A stretch of 64,000 nucleotides of DNA from Inediibacterium massiliense (lineage in GTDB: Bacteria; Bacillota; Clostridia; Peptostreptococcales; Thermotaleaceae), in the NCBI RefSeq assembly GCF_001282725.1, contig NZ_LN876587.1, positions 534,075 through 598,074 on the forward strand, read 5' to 3'. Below are positions 56,278 to 64,000 of the stretch, in pieces (position 1 is the stretch's first letter; each line of letters opens with the position of its first letter). The notes under the pieces were generated by a model. That model was not told the DNA's origin. It saw only the letters and a list, made by a program, of their open reading frames with translations, and did not search any database. A program made the position numbers and the translations under genes.

Positions 56278-57189
56278 ATGAAAATTAATAGACTCATGGA
56301 AATTATAATTATTTTATTAAATAGAGAAACTATAACATCCAAAGAGCTTTCAGAAAGGTTTGGAGTATCACAAAGGACAATCTATCGAGATATAGATATA
56401 TTGTCTAGTGCAGGAGTACCTGTATATATGAGTAAAGGAAGAGGGGGAGGAATTTCTCTTTTAAAGCATTATACTGTAAGCAAAGTTATTCTTTCAAATG
56501 AGGAAAGAGATCACATGATTTTAGGACTAAAAACTCTACAAGCTACAAACCACCTATCAATAGATCATACTTTAGAAAAATTAAAAAGTATTTTTGGAAA
56601 TATGAATGGATTGGATTGGTTAGAAGTTGATTTTACCCATTGGGGAAGTAAAAGAAATATGGATGAAAGATTTGAGATGATCAAAAAAGCAGTTTTAGAG
56701 CAAAAAATTTTAGAATTTCAATATGTAAATTCTAAAAATATTAAAAGGGAAAGAAGAGTAATGCCTTTTAAAATCATATTTAAAAGTAGAGCTTGGTATT
56801 TGTTAGGATTTTGTTGCGAAAAAAAATGTGGGAGAATATTTAAAATCACAAGGATGAGAGATGTAAAAATGACAAATGTATCTTTTGAAAGAAAAGAGAT
56901 TGAAAAATTTTTTGAAGGTATCAAAAACAATGATGGATTGGTTATGGTTCAATTAAAGCTTCTTTTTGATTCTAATATGCTGTATAGAATTATTGATGAA
57001 TATAGTGAAGATCAAATATTGGAACAACCCGATGGGACTTATATAATAAAAGCAGAATTTCCATATGATGAGTGGATTTATTCTCATATATTGTCTTATG
57101 GGGATCATGTAGAGGTTATTGAACCTGAGTTTGTAAAAGAAGAAATAAAGATAAGACTTAAAAATATAGTAAAAAAATATAAAATATGA
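56278..57189 (+). CDS. HTH/WYL-domain transcriptional regulator (YafY type)
   Basis: 303 residues. The N-terminal winged helix (about 1-60) contains SERFGVSQRTIYRDIDIL; the WYL domain (about 135-215) has FQYVNSKNIKRERRVMPF and WYLLGFCCEK; a C-terminal WCX extension follows. WYL domains sense small ligands or nucleic acid. The start is ATG 56278, as the upstream GTG 56269 is part of a weak TAGGTG site. The zinc-ribbon gene 64 bp downstream is a candidate target. Confidence 0.9.
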   Translation: MKINRLMEIIIILLNRETITSKELSERFGVSQRTIYRDIDILSSAGVPVYMSKGRGGGISLLKHYTVSKVILSNEERDHMILGLKTLQATNHLSIDHTLEKLKSIFGNMNGLDWLEVDFTHWGSKRNMDERFEMIKKAVLEQKILEFQYVNSKNIKRERRVMPFKIIFKSRAWYLLGFCCEKKCGRIFKITRMRDVKMTNVSFERKEIEKFFEGIKNNDGLVMVQLKLLFDSNMLYRIIDEYSEDQILEQPDGTYIIKAEFPYDEWIYSHILSYGDHVEVIEPEFVKEEIKIRLKNIVKKYKI

Positions 57190-57252
57190 CATATAGATGT
57201 CATATTTATTTTGCTATTATAGATACAAATAAGAAAAAGGAGTGTGTCTATA

Positions 57253-57519
57253 ATGAAAACAATGTATTGTCAAAGCTGTGGAATGCCTATTTTAGATGAA
57301 AAAGAAATGGGATTTAATGAGGATGGAAGCAAAAATAAGGACTATTGTGTGTATTGTTTTGGAGAAGGTAAATTTAGAGGAGATATGACAATGAATCAGA
57401 TGATTGAATTTTGTGTACCACATATGGTTAATGCACATCCTCATATGAGTGAAGAAGAGGCAAGAAGAAATTTAAAGGAATTTTTACCTACCCTGAAAAG
57501 ATGGAAAATAAGTAAATAA
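57253..57519 (+). CDS. Putative zinc-ribbon protein
   Basis: 88 residues. Two knuckles, YCQSCGMP and YCVYCFGEG, are about 25 residues apart and give four Cys ligands; a third Cys is in FCVPHMV. The C-terminal helix region (MSEEEARRNLKEFLPTLKRW) is characteristic of the putative zinc-ribbon family often found beside regulators. ATG 57253 follows AAAAAGGAG. Confidence 0.85.
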   Translation: MKTMYCQSCGMPILDEKEMGFNEDGSKNKDYCVYCFGEGKFRGDMTMNQMIEFCVPHMVNAHPHMSEEEARRNLKEFLPTLKRWKISK

Positions 57520-57527
57520 AGATTTAA

Positions 57528-57578
57528 AAAAGAATGAGCATAAAATTACTAATTTAGTGATTTTGTGCTCATTCTTTT
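57528..57578 (+). terminator. Palindromic terminator repeat, third copy
   Basis: AAAGAATGAGCATAAAATTA pairs with the right arm, which has two G-T wobbles relative to the copies at 7835 and 24326; pairing in RNA is kept. It ends in CTTTT and lies just after the zinc-ribbon gene. Confidence 0.85.
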
Positions 57579-57704
57579 AATCTTAAGGAAATCTTAAGAA
57601 TTGTATCAAGAATTTGTTAAGATTTAGATGATATTATGTCTTTAAAGAAAAATATAAAGGATGTGGTATAATATGTACAAAATTATATGTAGGGGTGATC
57701 CTTC

Positions 57705-58391
57705 TTGAACATATTAGTGTGTGACGATGATAAAGAAATACTAGATGCTATAAAAATTTATTTAAGCAATGAAGGCTATAAAATTTTTAAAGCGTCTAAT
57801 GGAATAGAAGCTTTAGAGATCATAGAAGAAAATGAAATTCATCTGATTATTATGGATATTATGATGCCTAAAATGAATGGATTAAGAGCTACCATGAAAA
57901 TCAGAGAAGATAAGAATATACCTGTTATTATGCTTTCTGCAAAATCTGAAGATACGGATAAAATAATGGGATTGAATATGGGAGCAGATGATTATATAAC
58001 CAAACCATTTAATCCATTAGAACTTATTGCAAGGGTAAAATCTCAGCTTAGAAGATATACCTCTTTAGGAAGTTTTGAAATGAGAAGTAATGTATTTCAA
58101 ACAGGAGGCCTTGAGATTGATGATGAAAGTAAGATTGTAACAGTAGATGGGGAAGAAGTAAAATTGACTCCTGTACAATACAAAATTTTAAAGCTTTTAA
58201 CTCAAAATGCAGGAAGAGTATATTCTATAGATGAAATATATGAAAAGGTGTGGAAAGAAACTGCCTTCAATCCAGAAAATACAGTAGCTGTACACATAAG
58301 AAAAATAAGAGAAAAGATTGAGATCAATCCAAAAGATCCAAAATATTTAAAGGTGGTGTGGGGGATTGGATATAAAGTGGAAAAATTATAG
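57705..58391 (+). CDS. Response regulator (OmpR/VanR-like)
   Basis: 228 residues. The receiver has CDDD at 5-8, phospho-acceptor Asp in IIMDIMMPKMNG and Lys in ITKPFNP; the winged helix ends LKVVWGIGYKVEKL. The start is TTG 57705 behind AGGGGTGATC. A TATAAT at about 57667-57672 may be its promoter. It overlaps the kinase gene by 26 bp. Confidence 0.92.
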   Translation: MNILVCDDDKEILDAIKIYLSNEGYKIFKASNGIEALEIIEENEIHLIIMDIMMPKMNGLRATMKIREDKNIPVIMLSAKSEDTDKIMGLNMGADDYITKPFNPLELIARVKSQLRRYTSLGSFEMRSNVFQTGGLEIDDESKIVTVDGEEVKLTPVQYKILKLLTQNAGRVYSIDEIYEKVWKETAFNPENTVAVHIRKIREKIEINPKDPKYLKVVWGIGYKVEKL

Positions 58392-60447
58392 TCATTCATG
58401 GATTACAAAAATTATTGTTTTTATGATAGTAATACTTTGTTTTAGTAGTGCAGTAACACTGATTTTAAATTTAATAGGTGTTAAAGAAATAGATATAGAG
58501 CTTGCTTTTGAAAACAATTACTATAGTGGAAAAGAATATAGGCGTCAATTAGAGTCTATAACTGAGGATGCTATTGAATTGATGAATGAATATAAAAGTG
58601 AAGAGTATATTTTAAGTGGTAGGACTGTTACGGAAGAAGATATAAAGACAGAAGAAGAAAATTTATATTCAGATTTTAAATATGATGAAAAACTTTATAA
58701 TTATGAGTTATCTGATGTGGAAAATTATAAAAGATTTCAGGAGATATATGTAGATAAAATTTCAAAAATAAAAGATGAATTGATTCAAAAAGATTTAGAA
58801 GAATATAAATCATGTTTAAATAGAATGGAACAAAATAAAGACTTTATATATTATTTAAGTACTTATGTAGATGATATAAAAAAAGTGTATTCCAATAGTG
58901 AAAATATAAGTAAAGAGTATTTTAAATCTCATCCTTCTTATATTATAATTGACTCATCAGAAGAAGAAATTTATCCACAAAATATTGAAAAAACAATGTA
59001 TCGTTATGGATATTTATCAATGGATGAAGTAAACCCACAAAATCAAGTCATGTATATTGCACTTAAAGAGGATTCTGCTCATGACAAAATAGAAAAGTGG
59101 AAAAAAGATAAAGCAATTGTAATGGACTATTTATATAAGATTATAGTATTTGTAATTGCTACTTTAGCTAGTTTAATTTATTTAATATGGATTATAGGGA
59201 AAGATTATTTTAAAGAAAAGGAAGTTCATTTAAACTTTGTAGACAAAATATATAATGATATCAATATAGCTATGTGTTTGTCTCTTATTATATTATGGTT
59301 TGCATTTATGCAGGGTGTATTTCATAACAACTTATACAAAATTATATTTCCAATTACTTTTTTGATAGGTACATTTGGACTTATATTGATTTTATCGTTA
59401 GCAAAACATATTAAAAATAAAACTCTTATAAAGCATACACTTACTTTTAAGGTATTATATAAGTTTTATGCATTTATAAAAGATATTTTTGATAGTGGAA
59501 GCACAGCTGTAAAGATTGTAGTGATTGTCATAGGATATCCAATTTTAGTTGGTTTAACATTTTTTATGGCTCCTATTACCATAGGAATAGGAGCTTGGGT
59601 AGCATTAAAGAAAGTAAAAGAATTTAATGCAATCAAAGAAGGTGTAGAAAAAATAAAAAATGGAGATATCCATCACACTATAGATATATCTAAAGGTGGA
59701 GAGTTTAAAACACTTGCTTCTAATATTAATAGTATTACGGAGGGATTAAATAAAGCAGTAGATAATGAATTAAAAAGTCAAAGATTAAAAACAGAATTGA
59801 TTACAAATGTATCTCATGATATTAGAACACCTCTTACTTCTATTATTACCTATGTGGATTTATTAAAAAAAGAAAAGGATCAATCTAAGAGAGAGGAATA
59901 TATAGAAATCATAGATCAAAAATCTCAAAGATTAAAGATATTGACAGATGATTTGTTTGAAGCCTCCAAAGCTTCTAGTGGGGATATGCCAGTAAATTAC
60001 GAAAAAATAGATATGACATCTTTGATTACTCAGGGGTTAGGGGAATTAAATGATAAGATAGAAGCATCTAATCTAGAATTTAAAATAAACCATCCTAAAG
60101 ATAAAGTATATGTAAAAGCAGATGGAAAATTATTATGGAGAGCTATTGAGAATCTATTATCTAATATTTTTAAATATGCTCTTAAAGGTTCTAGGGTATA
60201 TATAGATATGGAAGAGTTAAAAAATGAGGTTGTTTTAACTGTTAAAAATATATCAGCTTATGAACTAAATATTTCCTCAGATGAACTTATGGAGCGTTTT
60301 AAGAGAGGCGATGAATCAAGAACTTCTCAAGGAAGTGGACTGGGATTATCCATTGCTAAAAGTTTAGTTGATCTTCAAAGAGGAAGTTTTCGTATAGAAG
60401 TAGACGGAGATTTATTCAAAGCTATTATAAAAATGCCAAAGTATTAA
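58366..60447 (+). CDS. Sensor histidine kinase with a large membrane module
   Basis: 693 residues. One helix at about 14-36, an extracellular domain of about 200 residues rich in Glu, Lys and Tyr, then four further helices between about 250 and 425, a HAMP-like linker, the H-box NVSHDIRTPLTSIITYVDLL, and ATPase motifs ENLLSNIFKYAL and GSGLGLSIAKSL. The usual DxG box is weak (VKNISAYE). The TTG start 58366 lies inside the regulator gene behind GGGGG, so translation is coupled. The signal is unknown; the layout resembles clostridial VanS-like kinases. Confidence 0.88.
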   Translation: MDIKWKNYSHSWITKIIVFMIVILCFSSAVTLILNLIGVKEIDIELAFENNYYSGKEYRRQLESITEDAIELMNEYKSEEYILSGRTVTEEDIKTEEENLYSDFKYDEKLYNYELSDVENYKRFQEIYVDKISKIKDELIQKDLEEYKSCLNRMEQNKDFIYYLSTYVDDIKKVYSNSENISKEYFKSHPSYIIIDSSEEEIYPQNIEKTMYRYGYLSMDEVNPQNQVMYIALKEDSAHDKIEKWKKDKAIVMDYLYKIIVFVIATLASLIYLIWIIGKDYFKEKEVHLNFVDKIYNDINIAMCLSLIILWFAFMQGVFHNNLYKIIFPITFLIGTFGLILILSLAKHIKNKTLIKHTLTFKVLYKFYAFIKDIFDSGSTAVKIVVIVIGYPILVGLTFFMAPITIGIGAWVALKKVKEFNAIKEGVEKIKNGDIHHTIDISKGGEFKTLASNINSITEGLNKAVDNELKSQRLKTELITNVSHDIRTPLTSIITYVDLLKKEKDQSKREEYIEIIDQKSQRLKILTDDLFEASKASSGDMPVNYEKIDMTSLITQGLGELNDKIEASNLEFKINHPKDKVYVKADGKLLWRAIENLLSNIFKYALKGSRVYIDMEELKNEVVLTVKNISAYELNISSDELMERFKRGDESRTSQGSGLGLSIAKSLVDLQRGSFRIEVDGDLFKAIIKMPKY

Positions 60448-60460
60448 AAAATAGTTTTAG

Positions 60461-60502
60461 ATAATAATCACCAAAGGAATATCCCTTTGGTGATTTATTA
60501 TT
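60461..60502 (+). terminator. Intrinsic terminator after the kinase gene
   Basis: ATAATAATCACCAAAGG pairs with CCTTTGGTGATTTATTAT (one mismatch), with a T-rich end. Confidence 0.8.
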
Positions 60503-60560
60503 CAATATGAAAATCATTTAAAAGGGAAGGAAGAAAAATTATCCTATTGGTCAAAAAATA

Positions 60561-60711
60561 TGTTATAATGCTATATAATATATGTGCAATGGAATAAGGG
60601 ATAGACATTTAAAAGTTCCTAATTGGTGATATTAATTATCAGACCATAAGGTATAGTGTTTATAGCTATCTATAAAATGTAACACCTTAATCTAAATTAA
60701 GGTGCTTTTTT
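60561..60711 (+). promoter_or_regulatory. xpt leader with terminator (class not recognised)
   Basis: An extended -10 (TGTTATAAT, 60561-60569) is followed by about 110 nt containing a hairpin built on GGTGATATTAATTATCAGACC, then a strong terminator CACCTTAAT / ATTAAGGTG with CTTTTTT (60683-60710) about 65 nt before xpt. This looks like an attenuation leader. The purine-riboswitch core (TTTCTACC, CCGTAAA) is absent, so I do not assign a class. Confidence 0.6.
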
Positions 60712-60776
60712 ATATTATTTTTTGAGGAAAATACTTCTATAATAGGATATATTGTGAAAAGGATAAGGTGATAGAA

Positions 60777-61346
60777 ATGGAAAAATTAGAAAAAAGAATT
60801 TTAGAAGATGGACAGGCACTAAGTGAAACTGTATTAAAAGTAGATGCTTTTTTAAATCATCAAGTAGATCCTCAATTGATGTATGAAATGGGAACTTATT
60901 TTAAAAAATATTTCAATAAATATAATATTACAAAAATACTGACAATTGAAAGTTCTGGTATTGCACCTGCTGTTATGACTGCTATGCAAATGAATGTACC
61001 TATGATTATATTGAAAAAAAGCAAATCAAAAACTTTAAAGGATGATATTTATCAAACAACAATACATTCTTTTACCAAAGGAGTAGATTATGAGTTAACG
61101 CTCTCTAAAAAATATATTTTGCCAGAAGATCGAACTTTAATTATTGATGATTTTTTGGCGAATGGAGAAGCAGCATTAGGAGCTGTACGTTTAGTAGAAG
61201 AAGCAGGAGCCAAGGTTTGTGGCATTGGGATTGTTATTGAAAAATCTTTTCAACCTGGACGTAAAAAGCTAGAAGATCAGGGATATGATGTGTACTCTTT
61301 GGCTAGAGTTGCTAGATTAGATAAAAATTTAATTCAATTTGTATAA
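60777..61346 (+). CDS. xpt: Xanthine phosphoribosyltransferase
   Basis: 189 residues, the usual length. It begins [26 protein letters not shown] in the Xpt manner, and the PRPP-binding motif is [13 protein letters not shown] (about 124-136). It converts xanthine to XMP in purine salvage. ATG 60777 is chosen; the upstream GTG 60768 belongs to the AAGGTG ribosome site. Confidence 0.95.
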   Translation: MEKLEKRILEDGQALSETVLKVDAFLNHQVDPQLMYEMGTYFKKYFNKYNITKILTIESSGIAPAVMTAMQMNVPMIILKKSKSKTLKDDIYQTTIHSFTKGVDYELTLSKKYILPEDRTLIIDDFLANGEAALGAVRLVEEAGAKVCGIGIVIEKSFQPGRKKLEDQGYDVYSLARVARLDKNLIQFV

Positions 61347-61499
61347 GAATAAAAAATACATTTTATAGAAATGAAATCCATAAGAACAAATAAAAGTAAA
61401 AATAGTTAATATTATGAAGAAAAGAGAAGGAAAGAACCCCTTTTGATGGGTATGCTTATATAAACATCAGTAACTCATTTAAAAGCATAAATATTCAAT

Positions 61500-61592
61500 T
61501 TGATTGAAATTGCTTACTTTGATATAATCTTCATGGTTTGGTTTGAAAACCTATTATAGACACGAAAAGGTGTTTATAACAGGTTTTTTTAG
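61500..61592 (+). promoter_or_regulatory. Promoter followed at once by a strong terminator, ahead of a GNAT gene
   Basis: TTGATT-17-TATAAT (61500-61528) is a near-consensus promoter. Only about 13 nt after the expected start, AACCTATTATAGACAC pairs with GGTGTTTATAACAGGTT (61548-61586) and ends in TTTTTTT. The GNAT start is 22 nt later. Unconditional termination would silence the gene, so conditional read-through is likely. Confidence 0.65.
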
Positions 61593-61613
61593 TTTAAGGA
61601 GGACTTTTTAATC

Positions 61614-62123
61614 ATGAATAATCATTACATAAAATTACGAAGAGAAGTTTTTAAATCAGATGCATGGAAAATTGTGGATTGGCTAAAGGACCATGAAGTA
61701 ACTCAATATTTAAATGAAAAACATAATGTAAATCAAAGTATTCAGCAGATGATTCATAGAATTAATATGCCTATTCTTACTCATTTATTTAATCAAAATG
61801 GAAGCTTTTTTATGATTACCAAAGATGAAAAAGAACCTATAGGATTTTTAAGACTTGTACCTAAAAAGGAAAATGTAGAAATAGTAGTAGTTATTGGAGA
61901 GCGAAAAGAATGGGGAAAAGGTTTAGGTACAAATGCAATTTTTGAAGGGCTTAAACAAGCATTTTTCAATTGGAGAGCAAAGGAAGTAATAGCAAAAATT
62001 AATTTTAAAAACAAACGATCCAGAAAAGCTTTTAAAAAAGTAGGTTTTACACAAGATAAAGAATTACTAAAAGAAATTCAATATTCTATTTCTATGGATG
62101 AATTTTTACAGTTTGTATCCTAA
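61614..62123 (+). CDS. GNAT N-acetyltransferase
   Basis: 169 residues. The acetyl-CoA loop is ERKEWGKGLGTNAIFEGL (about 96-113) and the last helix/strand segment is NKRSRKAFKKVGFTQDKE. The N-terminal part (WLKDHEVTQYLNEKHN) resembles RimJ/RimL-like members. The substrate is unknown. TAAGGAGG precedes the ATG. A promoter-proximal terminator lies just upstream. Confidence 0.85.
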   Translation: MNNHYIKLRREVFKSDAWKIVDWLKDHEVTQYLNEKHNVNQSIQQMIHRINMPILTHLFNQNGSFFMITKDEKEPIGFLRLVPKKENVEIVVVIGERKEWGKGLGTNAIFEGLKQAFFNWRAKEVIAKINFKNKRSRKAFKKVGFTQDKELLKEIQYSISMDEFLQFVS

Positions 62124-62172
62124 TGAGATATTTTATGCATAGGAAAAATTTGTACTTTTTTCAAAAATAGTA

Positions 62173-62201
62173 TTGACGTAATTAAGTACTTTTGTTATAA
62201 T
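62173..62201 (+). promoter_or_regulatory. Strong promoter of the SAM-riboswitch transcript
   Basis: TTGACG and TATAAT with a 17-bp spacer. A perfect 12-bp palindrome AGTTTCGAAACT lies at 62215-62226, just past the expected start site and before the first aptamer. Confidence 0.75.
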
Positions 62202-62236
62202 TCCATTAATCTTAAGTTTCGAAACTAAATAGTATA

Positions 62237-62355
62237 CTCTTATCAAGAGAGGTGGAGGGACTGGCCCAATGAAGCCCAGCAACAACTTAGACTATAAGAG
62301 ATCTAAGAAATGTGCTAAATCCTGCAGAATGTGATTTCATTCTGATAGATAAGAG
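62237..62355 (+). promoter_or_regulatory. SAM-I (S-box) riboswitch, first of a tandem pair
   Basis: P1 is CTCTTATC / GATAAGAG. Inside are AAGAGAGGTGGAGGGACTGG, CCCAATGAAGCCCAGCAAC, TGTGCTAAATCCTGCAG and TGATAGATAAG, the S-box core in order. The 3' strand AAGAGGA (62351-62357) can instead pair with TCCTCTT (62377-62383) as antiterminator. Confidence 0.97.
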
Positions 62356-62373
62356 GAGGAAGTATATATATTG

Positions 62374-62404
62374 AGTCCTCTTCTGATATCAGAAGAGGAC
62401 TTTT
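62374..62404 (+). terminator. Terminator of SAM riboswitch 1
   Basis: AGTCCTCTTCTGAT and its complement ATCAGAAGAGGACT form a perfect stem followed by TTTTG. Confidence 0.9.
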
Positions 62405-62442
62405 GTTGTTGATGCATCGACAAAATAAATTAAATAATAAAA

Positions 62443-62560
62443 TTCTTATCAAGAGAGGCGGAGGGACTGGCCCAATGAAGCCCAGCAACAACTTAGATTG
62501 TAAGAAATCTAAGAAATGTGCTAAATCCTGCAGAATGTGTTTCATTCTGATAGATAAGAA
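62443..62560 (+). promoter_or_regulatory. SAM-I (S-box) riboswitch, second of a tandem pair
   Basis: P1 is TTCTTATC / GATAAGAA. The core is nearly identical to the first copy (GAGGCGGAGGGACTGG, CCCAATGAAGCCCAGCAAC, TGTGCTAAATCCTGCAG), with changes mostly in helix tips. ATAAGAAAG (62554-62562) can pair with CTTTCTTAT (62578-62586) as antiterminator. Confidence 0.97.
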
Positions 62561-62568
62561 AGTATCTT

Positions 62569-62601
62569 AAAAAGCTGCTTTCTTATGAAGCAGCTTTTTT
62601 T
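62569..62601 (+). terminator. Terminator of SAM riboswitch 2
   Basis: AAAAAGCTGCTT pairs with AAGCAGCTTTTT around TCTTATG, followed by T. It lies about 60 bp before the PaaK-like gene. Confidence 0.93.
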
Positions 62602-62664
62602 ATGGAGTAAAAAATACGCTAAATCAATTTGAAGAATTCAAACAAATACCTAGGAGGTTGTCAA

Positions 62665-63972
62665 ATGGAAGGAAAATACTGGAATGAAGCAATTGAAACT
62701 TTAACAAGAGAAGAATTAGAAGATTATCAACTTAAAGAATTAAGAAATGAAATTAAGTTTGCCTATGAAAATTCTCCATATTATAAAGAGTCTTTTGATC
62801 AAGTAGGTGTGAAACCTGAGGATTTAAAAACTTTAGACGATTTGAGGAAATTTCCATTTGTAAATAAACAAGTAGAAAGAGAAAGGCAAAAGAAAAAGCC
62901 TATTTTAGGGGATATGTGTGCAGTTGATGAAAAAGAGATTGTATTTATGTCTACATCTAGCGGTTCTACTGGAGTTCCTACAGTAAGTCCATTTACGAAG
63001 GAAGATTTTGAACAATTCCAAGATATAGAGAGCAGGTTATTTTGGGGAGTAGGTATGAGATCAACGGATCGATATGTCCATGCATTAAATTTCTCCCTTT
63101 TTGTTGGGGGACCAGATGTAATAGGAGCACAAAATCTTGGAGCTTTATGTATTTGGGCAGGAACTCTTCCATCTGATAGACTTTTGTTTATTTTAAAAGA
63201 GTTTCAACCAACAGCAATTTGGACCACACCTTCTTATGCGTGGTATCTAGGAGAAACGGCCAAAAAACAAGGTATAGATCCAGCAAAAGATTTATCTATT
63301 CAAAAAATTATTGTAGCAGGAGAACCAGGAGGCTCTATTGATGTAACAAAAAGTGCAATAGAAAAACTTTGGGGAGCAGATGTTTTTGATTTTTATGGTA
63401 TTTCAGATATATTTGGAGCTTGTGCAGGAATGTGTGAAGCAAAAGATGGACTCCATTTGGCTGAAGACCAAATTTTATTGGAAGTATTAGATCCTATAAC
63501 ATTAAATCCTGTAGCCGATGGAGAAAGAGGCGAGATGGTACTTACTACTCTTAAAAAGAAAGCAAGACCTATGATTCGTTTTAGAACAGGAGATATTGTG
63601 ACATATACGTCTAAACCATGTATATGCGGAAGAACTCATAAAAGAATTCATGTAGTAGGAAGATTAGATGATATGTTTATTGCAGCAGGGGTGAATGTTT
63701 TTCCAAGTGATATTGAATTTATTGTAAGAAATGATAAAGATACTACAGGAGAATATAGGATCTTTGTATTTAATGAAAACCATATTACAAAATTTAGAGT
63801 GGAAATTGAAAAATCAAATAGTTCATTGATAGATAAAGAGGAAATTGCTCATAGAATTTCTAATAAAATAAAGGCACATCTTGGTGTTAGACCAAAAGTA
63901 GTTGATGTTTTAAGAGAAGGAGAACTTCCAAGGGCAACTCATAAAGCAAAGAGGTTGATTGATGAAAGATAA
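62665..63972 (+). CDS. Phenylacetate-CoA ligase-family enzyme (PaaK-like)
   Basis: 435 residues. The N-terminal segment EIKFAYENSPYYKESFD, the ATP loop STSSGSTGVPT (about 106-116), YGISDIFGAC, the FRTGDI hinge region, and a C-terminal AMP-binding_C2 domain (VGRLDDMFIAAGVNVFPSDIE) are those of PaaK-type acid:CoA ligases. It would form an acyl-CoA from an aryl or alkyl acid through an acyl-AMP. The substrate is unknown. TAGGAGG lies 7 nt before ATG 62665. Control by two SAM riboswitches points to a link with methionine or sulfur metabolism. Confidence 0.92.
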   Translation: MEGKYWNEAIETLTREELEDYQLKELRNEIKFAYENSPYYKESFDQVGVKPEDLKTLDDLRKFPFVNKQVERERQKKKPILGDMCAVDEKEIVFMSTSSGSTGVPTVSPFTKEDFEQFQDIESRLFWGVGMRSTDRYVHALNFSLFVGGPDVIGAQNLGALCIWAGTLPSDRLLFILKEFQPTAIWTTPSYAWYLGETAKKQGIDPAKDLSIQKIIVAGEPGGSIDVTKSAIEKLWGADVFDFYGISDIFGACAGMCEAKDGLHLAEDQILLEVLDPITLNPVADGERGEMVLTTLKKKARPMIRFRTGDIVTYTSKPCICGRTHKRIHVVGRLDDMFIAAGVNVFPSDIEFIVRNDKDTTGEYRIFVFNENHITKFRVEIEKSNSSLIDKEEIAHRISNKIKAHLGVRPKVVDVLREGELPRATHKAKRLIDER

Positions 63973-63983
63973 GGAGTGATTAT

Positions 63984-64000
63984 ATGCCTAAAGTAGCAAA
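63984..64000 (+). CDS. Start of a downstream gene, cut by the window edge
   Basis: ATG 63984 follows AAGGAGTG at good spacing and begins MPKVA before the window ends. It lies 11 bp after the PaaK-like gene and is probably in the same SAM-controlled operon. Five codons do not allow identification. Confidence 0.55.

Noticed and set aside
60590-60682. Purine riboswitch before xpt
   Set aside because: I looked for the conserved TTTCTACC and CCGTAAA blocks and the closing GACTA and did not find them.
1-64000. CRISPR arrays, rRNA operons, tRNA genes or a prophage
   Set aside because: No regularly spaced repeats, no rRNA blocks, no tRNA cloverleaf other than the tmRNA ends, and no run of phage structural genes was seen.

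Overview
The window comes from a low-G+C, Gram-positive anaerobe of the class Clostridia. The evidence is strongly A/T-rich DNA with AGGAGG-type ribosome binding sites, the gene order secG / rnr / smpB / ssrA, a membrane pyrophosphatase, a rubredoxin-linked flavodiiron protein, and several riboswitches of Firmicutes type. Species cannot be named from sequence alone.

Layout. (1) 1-7830 is a conserved block: secG, a K+-type membrane pyrophosphatase, RNase R, a HAD phosphatase, a TrkA_C membrane protein split by a frameshift, smpB and tmRNA. The tmRNA gene is about 617 nt because a 258-nt group I intron sits in its T-loop; a free-standing LAGLIDADG nuclease gene faces it from downstream. (2) 8300-15500 is an acquired region. 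Two broken IS3 transposase ends lie just before a cobalamin riboswitch, which leads an operon of three nitrogenase-like genes (NifH-, NifD- and NifK-like) and a complete cobalamin/siderophore/heme-type ABC importer. This is the strongest candidate for a little-described system: a corrinoid-controlled reductase tied to uptake of a metal complex. (3) 15500-20100 is accessory DNA: transposase scraps, a coiled-coil protein, an AlkD-like protein, two GNATs and a GIY-YIG protein. (4) 20101-23259 encodes an acyl-CoA dehydrogenase/EtfA/rubredoxin triple fusion next to a flavodiiron protein, a plausible acyl-CoA to O2 or NO electron route.

(5) 24900-36084 holds two peptide-antibiotic defence modules. 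The BceRSAB-like module has its permease gene cut by an intact IS3 element with a 3-bp target duplication; the LanFEG/Cpr-like transporter with a divergent two-component system is intact. (6) 36178-52104 is a surface-glycan locus: rhamnose genes (rfbA, then rfbDCB) bracket a legionaminic/sialic-acid-type nonulosonate set (legB, legC, nucleotidyltransferase, acetyltransferase, neuB, neuC), a divergent second NeuB, an SpsF-like cytidylyltransferase and two sialyltransferase-like paralogues. A fluoride-riboswitch-controlled cation/proton antiporter lies inside this locus.

(7) 52100-64000 contains an MCP scrap and an IS4 scrap, then a DinG-like helicase with an N-terminal PD-(D/E)XK domain, a WYL regulator with a zinc-ribbon protein, a two-component system, xpt with a structured leader, a GNAT behind a promoter-proximal terminator, and tandem SAM-I riboswitches ahead of a PaaK-like CoA ligase. 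No CRISPR array, rRNA or ordinary tRNA gene was seen.
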